Origin: Microbacteriaceae bacterium
GTDB taxonomy: Bacteria; Actinomycetota; Actinomycetes; Actinomycetales; Microbacteriaceae
DNA length: 10,560 nucleotides
Assembly: GCA_947452355.1 (NCBI GenBank)
Contig: CANGCU010000033.1
Span: forward strand, 1 to 10,560
Reading direction: 5' to 3'
Each line of letters begins with the position of its first letter. Position 1 is the stretch's first letter. Shown here in pieces: positions 1 through 7,211 of this stretch. The translations under genes were made by a program, and so were the position numbers. The notes under the pieces are model-generated. The model ran no database searches. It was not told the origin of the DNA and was given only the letters and a program-made list of their open reading frames with translations.

Positions 1-1
1 T

Positions 2-1618
2 AACCCGTCCCTCGTCGTGGCAATGGGGATTGCAGCGATGTCCGTTCTCGCCGCGGCGGCTCTCATTTTTGTCGCCAAGATCATGGTTCCCGAGTCCGTC
101 AAGCGTTCACCATTTCAGGTCGTCGTGGTTCTGTCCATTCTTGGATTCACGCGTGGAACCTTGGTTTCCATCATCATCGACACGATGAATTTTCAGAGCC
201 AATCGTTCCTTTTGTCGCGCGCGATTCTTGGAGCCATCAGTCTTCCGATTGTTCTGGCACTTATTTCACTGGTGCTCCGCCGAATCAGCAGAACCCGAGC
301 GCTTCGGACAACAACTCACAACGCAATTTCGACTACGGAACGCAATCGTGACCGCGTTCTTGCCGACATCAAATCGAGTCGGGTGCGGCTCGTCGCCGAG
401 GTCGATTCCACGTTGCGTCCTGCTATCAACCAGATTATGGCGACTATTTCGGAGGGAAATGTTTCCCGACGCGTGCTGAGTACTGACCTTGGTAACTTGG
501 TGACCGGCGTCATACGACCACTCAGTCATGAGCTCGCCACCACAGGGTCGACATTTCCCGCGGCGCCCGGCGACGCACGGCAACTCGTCGTTCCAACCGC
601 CAATCCACCGTTGCGCGAACAGTTCAATCCTGCGTTTACCGCTATCGGGACATTTCTCGGCACGGGGACCGTGCTTTTGGACATGTTGCCGTTCTGGCCG
701 GCGCTCGGGGCGACGGTGACGGTCGGTGTCATGCTCTACGTCATCCTGCGAGCAGTCAGATTCTTGCTGGGCAACCGAACGGTTCACTCGATCGTCGCAA
801 TAGTCGTTGTCGCAGCCATCCATTCCGTTGTGTGGATTCCCGCGCACCTCATCAATCGTGAATTATTTTTCCCCCCGGACTTCCCGTTTAACCCGTGGGT
901 CCTTGGTGTTGTCGGAAGTGTCCTACTGGGTTTGCTTTACCAACTGATTGTCCTTGGCTCCTTTTCAAGCCGCAACCAACTGGCCCGACTGGACGATGTT
1001 CGCGTTGATATGACGTTGCAGCTGTCTGAAGCACGCCGGCGGGCGTGGTTGCACCAACGCCACCTCACCCATCTGTTGCACTCGTCCGTTCAATCGAGGT
1101 TGAGCGCAGAGCAGCAACTCGTGCGGTCGGGCTCTGGAAAACTGTCACCGCGCGAAACGACGCACGTGTTGACCACGTTGCAATCCGTCCTCGATTCCAT
1201 CTACGTGGAACCCGCAAGTTCCTCTGACGCAATCCAGATTATTCGGGACACCATTGCCTTTTGGTCGGGGATGTGCGACATTTCGCTCGAGGTGGACGAC
1301 CGGGTCGACGCCGACATTGCGAATACTCCGGACGTTGGTGAGGCAATTCAGATCGTCACACTCGAGATGATCTCGAACGCCATTCGGCACGGTCGAGCGA
1401 CGGATATCGACATTTCGATTCAGCGCGAGTCGATGGAAACGATTCGCGTTACGGCAATCAACGACGGCGGACCCGTCGGAGCCGGCTTGTCGGCGGGGTT
1501 GGGTATGGCGTTGTACGACGAGTTGTGCGCAAACTGGGAGATTCGTGATGGCACGCCTGTGACCGTGGATGCCCTCATCGCCGCGCGCGGGAATAATCGT
1601 GTGGAATCTACGATTTAG
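2..1618 (+). CDS. Membrane sensor histidine kinase, 5' partial
   Basis: This is a membrane-bound two-component sensor kinase with a HATPase_c domain. The frame is open from base 2, so the GTG at 17 is probably internal: the codons before it (N-P-S-L-V) continue the first hydrophobic helix. Numbering from that GTG, hydrophobic segments lie near residues 5-24, 35-54, 69-87, 209-248 (probably two), 256-280 and 294-315, with a charged region of about 115 residues between the third and fourth. A dimerisation/phosphoacceptor helix follows, with H355 in L-L-H-S-S-V-Q. The ATP-binding part has an N-box (E450, N454 in E-M-I-S-N-A-I-R-H), a D-x-G box at D483 and a glycine-rich G-L-S-A-G-L-G-M stretch. 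The residue after H355 is Ser, where typical HisKA_3 kinases have Asp or Glu. No response regulator is in view; it may lie upstream. The signal sensed is unknown. Kinase fold confident, subfamily less so. Confidence 0.82.
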   Translation, partial: NPSLVVAMGIAAMSVLAAAALIFVAKIMVPESVKRSPFQVVVVLSILGFTRGTLVSIIIDTMNFQSQSFLLSRAILGAISLPIVLALISLVLRRISRTRALRTTTHNAISTTERNRDRVLADIKSSRVRLVAEVDSTLRPAINQIMATISEGNVSRRVLSTDLGNLVTGVIRPLSHELATTGSTFPAAPGDARQLVVPTANPPLREQFNPAFTAIGTFLGTGTVLLDMLPFWPALGATVTVGVMLYVILRAVRFLLGNRTVHSIVAIVVVAAIHSVVWIPAHLINRELFFPPDFPFNPWVLGVVGSVLLGLLYQLIVLGSFSSRNQLARLDDVRVDMTLQLSEARRRAWLHQRHLTHLLHSSVQSRLSAEQQLVRSGSGKLSPRETTHVLTTLQSVLDSIYVEPASSSDAIQIIRDTIAFWSGMCDISLEVDDRVDADIANTPDVGEAIQIVTLEMISNAIRHGRATDIDISIQRESMETIRVTAINDGGPVGAGLSAGLGMALYDELCANWEIRDGTPVTVDALIAARGNNRVESTI

Positions 1619-1644
1619 GATTAGGGCCGAAGAGAAAGAGAACC

Positions 1645-2034
1645 ATGTCAACTGTCGCTTTCACCAAAGGGGATTTTGAGGCTGCCATTACCGCAGACAA
1701 TTCCTTTGTCCTCGTTGATTTCTGGGCTGAATGGTGCGGTCCGTGTCGTCAGTTCGGACCCATTTTTGAACGAGTGAGCGACAAACATCCCGACATTACG
1801 TTTGCGAAGGTGGACACGGATGCCGAACAGGAACTGTCGGCAATGGCGGGAATCAAGTCCATTCCGACGCTCATGATGTTCCGTGACGGCGTCTTGCTCT
1901 TCAATCAAGCGGGGGCAGCCCCTGAATCGGCACTGGAAGACATCATCGCCCAGGCGCGTGGGTTGGACATGAACGCGGTCCGCGCGGAGCTGGACGCTAT
2001 GTCAGCGGAGCACGACCCCGGAACAAACGCCTGA
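1645..2034 (+). CDS. trxA: Thioredoxin
   Basis: A cytoplasmic thiol-disulfide oxidoreductase that reduces protein disulfides and is itself recharged by thioredoxin reductase. The active site W-C-G-P-C is intact (C31, C34), as are the buried Asp (D25, in V-D-F-W-A) and the cis-proline before the strand leading to the C-terminal half (P74, in S-I-P-T). There is no signal peptide or membrane anchor. The protein is 129 residues, about 20 longer than the usual 105-110, with an acidic, Ala-rich helical tail. The start is the ATG at 1645 behind a purine-rich stretch (agagaaagaga) that is only a weak ribosome binding site. It begins 26 bp after the kinase stop, so co-transcription is likely. Its last 38 bases overlap the 3' end of the opposing acyltransferase gene. 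Whether this is the housekeeping thioredoxin or a paralogue cannot be told here. Confidence 0.93.
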   Translation: MSTVAFTKGDFEAAITADNSFVLVDFWAEWCGPCRQFGPIFERVSDKHPDITFAKVDTDAEQELSAMAGIKSIPTLMMFRDGVLLFNQAGAAPESALEDIIAQARGLDMNAVRAELDAMSAEHDPGTNA

Positions 2035-2710
2035 CCTTTGCTTTGACGGTCGTCGCCGGTTTCTCGTTGTAGACCTCGGCAAACTCTTGGCCAGACATCT
2101 TCTGGATCTCGACCATGATGGCGTCGGTCGCCTCCCGACGCGCTTTTCCGCTCGTTGCCTCGCCGTACACCGAGAGGTCCATTGGCTGGCCGTATTCGAC
2201 CCGCAATTTCGCGAGGCGGATGCCCTTCGATCCGACGGGCTGAATCTTGTCCGTGCCCGTCAGCGCGACGGGAACCACCGGAACGTTGGCCGTCAGCGCA
2301 AGCCACGCAACACCGGTCTTGCCCCGGTAGAGTCGCCCATCCAGCGATCGAGTGCCTTCGGGATACATGGCAAACGATTCACCGTCGACGAGCCGCTCAA
2401 GGCCCGCATCGAGCGCATCTTGGGCCGCGGATGCCGAGCGCCTGTCAACAGGGATTGCATCGATGGATTCGAAGAACTTTCGGGACAACCAGCCCTTGAA
2501 TCCCTTTCCCGTGAAATATTCGGACTTTGCGAGGAACGACACGGGCCGTCGAGACAACAGCGTAATGATGACGGAGTCAAAGAACGACAAATGGTTACTC
2601 GCGAGGATGACCCCGCCCTTGGCGGGCATGTTTGTTCTGCCAATCACCTTGGCCGCGAACAACAAACGAATGAGGGGCGGGAACAGCACCCGCGTAATGA
2701 ACTTGATCAC
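1997..2710 (-). CDS. plsC: 1-acyl-sn-glycerol-3-phosphate acyltransferase family protein
   Basis: A PlsC/LPLAT-family acyltransferase, expected to acylate lysophosphatidic acid to phosphatidic acid at the inner face of the membrane. The predicted 237-residue protein has an N-terminal hydrophobic stretch (residues 4-23), the catalytic H-x4-D motif in N-H-L-S-F-F-D (H40, D45), the glycerophosphate-binding F-P/Y-P-E-G-T-R type motif at 116-121, and a basic C-terminal tail. The GTG at 2710 is chosen because it overlaps the cysE stop as GTGA and has GAAGGG six bases upstream. The frame remains open further upstream to 2953, but that part is a Cys/Arg-rich shadow of cysE. It is the last gene of cysK-cysE-plsC, so it is probably translationally coupled to cysE. 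The 3' end runs 38 bp into the thioredoxin gene. Family members differ in acyl acceptor, so the exact substrate is not proven. Confidence 0.9.
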   Translation of the reverse strand: MIKFITRVLFPPLIRLLFAAKVIGRTNMPAKGGVILASNHLSFFDSVIITLLSRRPVSFLAKSEYFTGKGFKGWLSRKFFESIDAIPVDRRSASAAQDALDAGLERLVDGESFAMYPEGTRSLDGRLYRGKTGVAWLALTANVPVVPVALTGTDKIQPVGSKGIRLAKLRVEYGQPMDLSVYGEATSGKARREATDAIMVEIQKMSGQEFAEVYNEKPATTVKAKVRRLFRGRAPLT

Positions 2711-3249
2711 GAACGGCCCTTCGAACCCGATGCGGGCAGAACTCGTGCGGGGACACCGACCGCGGTTCGATTCGCGGGAACATCTGCAATCACGACCGCA
2801 CCTGCCCCAATCTTGGCGTTGTCGCCAACAGTGATAGGTCCCAAGACTATTGCTCCCGCTCCAATAACGACACCGTTTCCGACGGTGGGGTGGCGGCGGC
2901 CGTTCTTGACGTCCCCTTGACCTCCGAGCGTTACACCGTGGTAAAACGTGCAATCGTCCCCGACGATGGCCGTTTCGCCGATGACGACACCGGCGCCGTG
3001 ATCAATGAACAAGCGGTCACCAATGGTTGCCCCTGGGTGGATTTCAATTAGTGTCCACCAGCGAACAATCTGCGAGATGAACCGGGCAAGAAATGTCCAA
3101 CCCCATCCCCACAACATGTGATTCATGCGGTACCACCAGACCGCGTGCAGTCCAGACAGGACCCAAAAGGCCTCCGCACGGGATCGGGTCGCGGGGTCGC
3201 GGTCCAACGCCATCGCGAGGTCCTCGCGAATTCGTTGGAGGGGAGTCAC
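2707..3249 (-). CDS. cysE: Serine O-acetyltransferase
   Basis: Transfers acetyl from acetyl-CoA to L-serine, giving O-acetylserine, the first committed step of cysteine synthesis. The 180-residue protein is the short bacterial type, with a reduced N-terminal helical domain (about 1-65) followed by a left-handed beta-helix of hexapeptide repeats (about 70-170). Recognisable family blocks are E-I-H-P-G-A-T-I-G (E69, H71), [12 protein letters not shown] (D83, H84) and H-G-V-T-L-G-G (H104). By family knowledge the D-H histidine is the catalytic base. The start is a GTG at 3249 directly after the cysK TAA, with no intervening base. A GAGGG sequence lies about 13 bases upstream inside cysK, rather far for a strong ribosome binding site, so coupling to cysK translation is likely. 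It overlaps plsC by 4 bp. Confidence 0.95.
   Translation of the reverse strand: MTPLQRIREDLAMALDRDPATRSRAEAFWVLSGLHAVWWYRMNHMLWGWGWTFLARFISQIVRWWTLIEIHPGATIGDRLFIDHGAGVVIGETAIVGDDCTFYHGVTLGGQGDVKNGRRHPTVGNGVVIGAGAIVLGPITVGDNAKIGAGAVVIADVPANRTAVGVPARVLPASGSKGRS
2717..2722 (-). promoter_or_regulatory. Ribosome binding site of plsC
   Basis: The minus strand reads GAAGGG here, six bases before the GTG at 2710. It supports the short plsC start over upstream in-frame codons, which would translate the cysE region in a second frame. Confidence 0.6.
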
Positions 3250-4185
3250 TTAGTCGAGAATACCCTCAAACAACACGGTCGACAGATACCGCTCTCCGTA
3301 GGAGGCGACGATGACGACGATGGTCTTTCCCTTGTTCTCTGGACGCTTCGCCAGTTCGAGAGCGGCCCAGACGGTGGCTCCGGACGAAATTCCCGCCATG
3401 ATCCCCTCTTCGCGCGCGAGGCGACGGGCTGTGTCGACCGCTTGGGTGATGGACACGTCGATGACCTCGTCGTAGACGTCGCGGTCGAGAACATCGGGGA
3501 CAAAGTTGGCGCCGATTCCCTGAATTTTGTGCGGCCCCGGAGCGCCGCCGTTTAGTATCGGAGATTCGATGGGTTCGACAGCGACCACCGTGAGACCCGG
3601 CTTTTTTTCCTTGAGCGCCTGACCAGTTCCCGTGATCGTTCCTCCCGTACCGACCCCCGCGACGAAAATATCAACCGCACCGTCGGTGTCGTTCCAAATC
3701 TCGACGGCCGTCGTCTTTCGGTGGATTGCGGGATTGGCTTCGTTCTCGAACTGGCGAGCGAGAACCGCGCCGGGTCGCTCCGCGGCGATTTGCTCGGCAC
3801 GCGATACCGCACCTTTCATGCCCTCCGCCGCCGGCGTCAAGATCATCTCGGCACCAAATCCTTTGAGCAGAGCGCGTCGCTCGACGCTCATCGATTCCGG
3901 CATCGTGAGAACCACTTTGTACCCTCGTGCCGCTCCAACCATGGCGAGCGCAATTCCCGTGTTGCCACTCGTCGCTTCGACAATTGTCCCGCCAGGCAAT
4001 AATTCGCCCGATGCCTCGGCCGCGTCAACAATGGCGACACCAAGACGGTCCTTGACGCTCGATGAGGGGTTGTAGAACTCCAACTTGGCGAGAACGGTTG
4101 CTTCGGAGCCGTCCGTCACGCGATTGAGCCTGACCAGTGGAGTGTTGCCGAAAGCTTCGGTGATGTCCGAATAGATACGCGCCAT
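3250..4185 (-). CDS. cysK: Cysteine synthase A (O-acetylserine sulfhydrylase)
   Basis: A PLP-dependent cytoplasmic enzyme making L-cysteine from O-acetylserine and sulfide. At 311 residues it has the normal family length. The N-terminal G-N-T-P-L-V-R-L block (13-20) is typical. The PLP lysine is K45 in P-S-S-S-V-K-D-R, the substrate-binding loop is T-S-G-N-T-G (72-77), and the PLP phosphate loop is G-T-G-G-T (179-183). A late S-S-G-A-T-V element completes the set. The start is the ATG at 4185, with AGGAG five bases upstream. CysE follows with no gap, and the two enzymes classically form the cysteine synthase complex, although the CysE C-terminus here (R-S rather than the usual Ile end) would not obviously insert into the CysK site. 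The promoter is probably in the 91-bp gap before the gene. Cystathionine beta-synthase is unlikely, since no CBS regulatory domains follow. Confidence 0.96.
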   Translation of the reverse strand: MARIYSDITEAFGNTPLVRLNRVTDGSEATVLAKLEFYNPSSSVKDRLGVAIVDAAEASGELLPGGTIVEATSGNTGIALAMVGAARGYKVVLTMPESMSVERRALLKGFGAEMILTPAAEGMKGAVSRAEQIAAERPGAVLARQFENEANPAIHRKTTAVEIWNDTDGAVDIFVAGVGTGGTITGTGQALKEKKPGLTVVAVEPIESPILNGGAPGPHKIQGIGANFVPDVLDRDVYDEVIDVSITQAVDTARRLAREEGIMAGISSGATVWAALELAKRPENKGKTIVVIVASYGERYLSTVLFEGILD

Positions 4186-4249
4186 GATGTCTCCTAGTGA
4201 GTGAGGTCGTGTTTCGACACTACAAAAAGAGACGCAAAGGGCACATTTG

Positions 4250-4270
4250 TGTTACGTCAGAACCGTAACA
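4250..4270. repeat. Inverted repeat in the cysK upstream gap (possible operator)
   Basis: TGTTACG at 4250-4256 and CGTAACA at 4264-4270 form a perfect 7-bp inverted repeat around a 7-base spacer. It lies in the 91-bp gap between the SnoaL-like gene and cysK, about 65 bases before the cysK start. The spacing of the arms suits a dimeric repressor or activator of the cysteine genes. As RNA it would be a short stem with no U-run, so it is a poor terminator for the upstream operon. I do not see a convincing -35/-10 pair beside it. Confidence 0.4.
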
Positions 4271-4276
4271 AAGCGA

Positions 4277-4672
4277 TTATTCGGCGGTTTCGGGTGACAG
4301 GTGTTCGTGGACGGCCAGCCATGCGTTGTCGCGCTTTTCGAACACGATCGTTTCGCGTTCATTGATTGTCGAAACCTCGCCGCCAAATTCGATTGCGCTC
4401 TCAACGTAGTGAGTGAACACCGCGGCGCTGCCACCGAGAACCTGCACGCGCTGATCCCGCGAACGGCATGCGTGGACTCGAAAGCCATCGTTGGCTTCCC
4501 ACGACTCCCACAGAGTTTCGTAGTCAGCTCGCGAGTTCAGTCGCTCGGTGTGGGTGTAAAACATGAACGTCGCATCAGGTGCGAACCCCGCAAAATAATC
4601 GGCGGTTCGGTGGTGCCCGAAGTCCTCCACGATTTTCGCGGCAGCAGCAAGCACCTCATCGACCGCACTCAT
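4277..4672 (-). CDS. SnoaL/NTF2-like small protein of the permease-ureohydrolase operon
   Basis: A 131-residue soluble protein with the layout of the SnoaL-like/NTF2 superfamily (DUF4440 or SnoaL_3 type): a helical N-terminus ([15 protein letters not shown]), then [13 protein letters not shown], and alternating strands ending in W-L-A-V-H-E-H-L-S. The conserved start of strand one (D-A-T-F), the central Y-E-T-L-W-E-S-W helix and the final W-x-x-x-H-E-H-x-S are the features used. Members of this fold act as isomerases, dehydratases, cyclases or non-catalytic binding proteins, so no reaction can be assigned. Its ATG overlaps the ureohydrolase stop as ATGA, so the two are almost certainly made together and the protein may act on the product or a toxic by-product of that enzyme. 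No signal peptide is seen. Fold call fairly good; function unknown. Confidence 0.75.
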   Translation of the reverse strand: MSAVDEVLAAAAKIVEDFGHHRTADYFAGFAPDATFMFYTHTERLNSRADYETLWESWEANDGFRVHACRSRDQRVQVLGGSAAVFTHYVESAIEFGGEVSTINERETIVFEKRDNAWLAVHEHLSPETAE

Positions 4673-5640
4673 GACATTCTCCGGGCGAGTACCGTGATGA
4701 GTTCATAGGCGAGGTGCGCGGCGGCGATTCCCGTGATCTCTGCGTGGTCGTAGGCCGGGGCGACCTCGACTATGTCTGCGCCAACAAGATTTACACCCGA
4801 CAGCGCGCGCACAAGGCGCAGCATCTCGCGGCTGGAAAGGCCCCCGGCCTCTGGCGTCCCCGTTCCCGGCGTGAACGCCGGGTCCATGACGTCGACGTCA
4901 ATTGAGACGTAAACCGGTCGGTCTCCGACCCGCGCGAGCATTTTCTTGATCATTTCGTCGATGCCGAGTTCGTCGGCATCCGTCGAACGCAACACCTGGA
5001 AACCAAGGGCGGTGTCGTCAGACAAGTCAGTATCGGAATACAGCGGGCCGCGAATTCCAACGTGCAAGCATCCGGTGAGGTCGAGGAATCCGTCTTCGCT
5101 CGCCCGCCGAAACGGTGTGCCGTGGGTGAACGGGGCGCCAAAGTAGGTGTCCCACGTGTCGAGGTGAGCGTCGAAGTGAATGACGGCGATGGGTCCGTGC
5201 TTCTTGTGCAGGGACTTAAGAATTGGGTAGGCGATGGTGTGGTCGCCACCAAGTGTCACGACCTTCGTGCCGTCGACGGTGAGTTCGTCCATCCCGGCTT
5301 CGATCTGACTGATCGCCTCGGCAATATCGAAAGGATTGACACCGAGGTCACCCGCATCGACAACCTGTGCGAGCGCAAACGGCATCGCGTCCTGGGCGGG
5401 GTTGTAGGGGCGTAAAAGGCGCGATGATTCGCGAATGTGCCCGGGTCCGAATCGCGCGCCAGAGCGATAGCTCACGCCCGCGTCGAACGGAATACCGACG
5501 ACGGCGATGTCGGCACGGGCAACTTCGTCGCGTCGGGGAAGTCGGGCGAAGGTTGGTGCCCCGGCGAACCGGGGCACCACCGTCGCGTCGACCTGTCCAA
5601 CTTTGTCTCCCGCGTTATCGCGGGGTACGGGACTGGTCAT
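4669..5640 (-). CDS. Agmatinase-family ureohydrolase
   Basis: A dinuclear Mn-type (or Ni) hydrolase that cleaves guanidino groups, usually releasing urea. All six family metal ligands are visible: H134 in G-G-D-H, D157, H159 and D161 in D-A-H-L-D, and D248 and D250 in S-I-D-V-D. The P-G-T-G-T-P-E block (258-264) and H173 in T-H-G-T point to the agmatinase/guanidinobutyrase side of the family rather than arginase. The length (323) is normal and the protein is soluble. The ATG at 5640 lies 9 bp after the permease stop, with only a weak purine stretch as ribosome binding site. The next gene overlaps by 4 bp. Agmatine (giving putrescine) is the default substrate, but 4-guanidinobutyrate, 3-guanidinopropionate, guanidine and other amidines are handled by close relatives. 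The linked NCS1 permease argues for an imported substrate. Gene symbol left open because the substrate is not established. Confidence 0.93.
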   Translation of the reverse strand: MTSPVPRDNAGDKVGQVDATVVPRFAGAPTFARLPRRDEVARADIAVVGIPFDAGVSYRSGARFGPGHIRESSRLLRPYNPAQDAMPFALAQVVDAGDLGVNPFDIAEAISQIEAGMDELTVDGTKVVTLGGDHTIAYPILKSLHKKHGPIAVIHFDAHLDTWDTYFGAPFTHGTPFRRASEDGFLDLTGCLHVGIRGPLYSDTDLSDDTALGFQVLRSTDADELGIDEMIKKMLARVGDRPVYVSIDVDVMDPAFTPGTGTPEAGGLSSREMLRLVRALSGVNLVGADIVEVAPAYDHAEITGIAAAHLAYELITVLARRMS

Positions 5641-5649
5641 AACTGCTGT

Positions 5650-7131
5650 CTAACGTACGGGCGGGATGGTCGACTTGACCGAGCGGCCAATTCGAGGTCC
5701 CTTCGGTCCGAACACGTAGTCGGGCTCGGGGAAGATAACCAGCGCGCCGATGTAGAGCACGGCGGCCGACACGATGGCGACGATGAGGCTCAAGTCGACA
5801 CCGCCCGCAACCGCATTCCACTGGCCTTCGATGATCGGCGGGTAGTACGCGAACTGGAGTCCGAGAACCGCCGAGACGACCCATGCAACCATGGCACGCC
5901 AGTTGATTCCGTTGGAGTACCAGTAACGGCCACCCTTCTTGCCTCGGTTGAACACCTGCAGGTCTTCGTTGCTGTACCACCCGCGGCGGTTCCAGTATCC
6001 GATGGCCATGATGATCATCCACGGTGTCGTCGTAACGACAATCGCGCCGACGAATCCGTTGACCGCACCGAGAAGGTCAAAATAAAGACGACCGACGACG
6101 ATGAAGACGAACGCAACAGAACCGATGGCGATAGTCGCCTGAACACGGCTGAGCTTGGGGAAGACCGACGAGAAGTCGAGTCCCGTTCCGTACAGCGAGG
6201 TGGTTCCGGTCGACAATCCACCGACGAAGGCGACGATGATGATCAAGTAGGCGTACCACTCCGGCGCAACACCAATCAGGCCAACGACGTAGTCGCCGCC
6301 CGTGATGAGGGTCGCGGTCGCGACACCGAAGATGAACGGGATGAGCGTCATCAGCTGCGCACCAAGGGTTGCCAGAGCGAGTTTGCCGTTCGACGTTCCC
6401 TTCGGGATGTAGCGAGCCCAGTCACCGAGGAACGCACCAAACGAGATGGGGTTCGACATGACGATGAGCGCCGCGAGGATGAACGTCGGCCAGAAGCCAC
6501 CGAGAAGGTATTCGCCCGGGCCTGCGTAGGTGGGGTCGAAGACGCCAGCGAAGGCGACGATGGCGAGCAGCATCAGAACCGTGTTGGCCCAAACCGCGAC
6601 GCGGTTGACGAACAACATGAACTGATAGCCGTAGACCACGACGACGACGACGATGAGCCCGATGAGCGAGTACAGGCCGATGCGCAGCATGGGGCTGTCG
6701 GTAGCGCCGAACAGGCGAACGAACGCACCGACAAGTGCGTCACCACCAACCCACACCGAGATCGAATAGAACGCGATCGCGGTGAGGAGCGAGAGGAACG
6801 ATCCGGCGATACGACCCGTCACACCGAGGTGTGCACCGGATGCAACGGCGTTGTTGGTTCCCGTGCGCGGACCAAAGAACCCCATCGGGATGAGGAACAG
6901 CGTTCCGACGAGAACACCGAGCACCGAAGCACCGACGCCCTCCCAGAAGGACAGTCCGAAGAAGATGGGGAATGTTCCGAGCAAAACGGTCGCGAACGTG
7001 TTCGCGCCACCGAATTGGATTCGGAAGAGATCCCACGGCGTCGACGTGCGGTCGGCGTCGGGGATGGTGTCAATGCCGAAACCTTCGATTTCGGTCAGTT
7101 TCGGTTTGGGGTTGTGAGCAACGTTGCTCAT
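5650..7131 (-). CDS. NCS1-family permease (cytosine/purine/hydantoin type)
   Basis: A LeuT-fold cation-coupled importer of the nucleobase:cation symporter-1 family in the cytoplasmic membrane, 493 residues with about 12 hydrophobic segments. Family features seen are a hydrophilic N-terminus leading to P-W-D-L-F-R-I-Q-F-G-G-A-N (32-44), the G-P-R-T-G-T-N-N loop at 87-94, and, late in the protein, G-K-K-G-G-R-Y-W-Y followed by N-W-R-A. The start is the ATG at 7131 because AGAGGA lies five bases before it; an upstream TTG at 7161 has no such support. Known substrates in the family include cytosine, uracil, allantoin, hydantoins and related heterocycles, and sequence alone does not choose between them. 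It is the first gene of an operon with the ureohydrolase and SnoaL-like protein, so it probably imports their substrate or a precursor. A promoter fits 7171-7199. Confidence 0.93.
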   Translation of the reverse strand: MSNVAHNPKPKLTEIEGFGIDTIPDADRTSTPWDLFRIQFGGANTFATVLLGTFPIFFGLSFWEGVGASVLGVLVGTLFLIPMGFFGPRTGTNNAVASGAHLGVTGRIAGSFLSLLTAIAFYSISVWVGGDALVGAFVRLFGATDSPMLRIGLYSLIGLIVVVVVVYGYQFMLFVNRVAVWANTVLMLLAIVAFAGVFDPTYAGPGEYLLGGFWPTFILAALIVMSNPISFGAFLGDWARYIPKGTSNGKLALATLGAQLMTLIPFIFGVATATLITGGDYVVGLIGVAPEWYAYLIIIVAFVGGLSTGTTSLYGTGLDFSSVFPKLSRVQATIAIGSVAFVFIVVGRLYFDLLGAVNGFVGAIVVTTTPWMIIMAIGYWNRRGWYSNEDLQVFNRGKKGGRYWYSNGINWRAMVAWVVSAVLGLQFAYYPPIIEGQWNAVAGGVDLSLIVAIVSAAVLYIGALVIFPEPDYVFGPKGPRIGRSVKSTIPPVR

Positions 7132-7136
7132 TGATG

Positions 7137-7142
7137 TCCTCT
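7137..7142 (-). promoter_or_regulatory. Ribosome binding site of the NCS1 permease
   Basis: The minus strand reads AGAGGA here, five bases before the ATG at 7131. This fixes the permease start at 7131 rather than at the in-frame TTG ten codons upstream. Confidence 0.65.
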
Positions 7143-7170
7143 CGAAAAGGTTGGGGAACAATGTGACGCC

Positions 7171-7199
7171 ATGCTATTCCCTTCTTGCCTCTCAGGCAA
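7171..7199 (-). promoter_or_regulatory. Putative sigma-70-type promoter of the permease operon
   Basis: On the minus strand a -35 box TTGCCT (plus-strand 7194-7199) is followed after exactly 17 bases by a -10 box TAGCAT (7171-7176). Each matches four of six consensus positions. The start point would fall about 30-35 bases before the permease ATG, leaving a short leader that holds the ribosome binding site. The -35 box is one arm of the inverted repeat at 7185-7199, so a protein bound there would block this promoter. Prediction by eye only. Confidence 0.45.
7185..7199. promoter_or_regulatory. Perfect inverted repeat in the divergent intergenic region (candidate operator)
   Basis: TTGCCT (7185-7190), CTC, AGGCAA (7194-7199): two perfect 6-bp arms around a 3-base spacer, between the divergent permease and cyclase genes. 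A 15-bp palindrome of this kind is what a dimeric HTH regulator would use, and such a regulator (XRE-cupin) is encoded two genes away at 7880. A run of six T follows at 7203-7208, so on the plus strand the same element could also fold as a small terminator-like hairpin just before the cyclase start. The operator reading is favoured because no plus-strand gene lies upstream to be terminated. Confidence 0.55.
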
Positions 7200-7211
7200 T
7201 AGTTTTTTCTT

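Noticed and set aside
2087..2920. A 277-codon plus-strand open frame opposite plsC and cysE
   Set aside because: It has no recognisable domain, an Arg-rich composition, and lies wholly antisense to two well-supported genes.
2711..2953. N-terminal extension of plsC by 81 codons
   Set aside because: The extension is a Cys/Arg-rich out-of-frame reading of cysE. The GTG at 2710 has a ribosome binding site and a GTGA overlap, and gives the normal family length.
4209..4220. Small hairpin GTGT-TTCG-ACAC in the cysK leader, considered as a riboswitch or terminator part
   Set aside because: The stem is only four base pairs, with no aptamer-like architecture and no U-run in the right place; a match of this size is expected by chance.
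5437..7134. A 565-codon plus-strand open frame opposite the permease and the start of the ureohydrolase
   Set aside because: Its product is an almost uniform string of Asp, Glu, Arg and Asn with no domain. That is what the antisense of a hydrophobic, GC-rich transporter gene gives. The opposite strand encodes two clear families with good start signals.
7132..7161. Longer permease start at the TTG at 7161
   Set aside because: It has no ribosome binding site, while the ATG at 7131 has AGAGGA at the right distance. The extension would also lie in the proposed leader.
7132..7170. Guanidine or purine riboswitch before the permease operon
   Set aside because: The predicted leader is only about 30-35 bases, too short for these aptamers, and no conserved core is seen.
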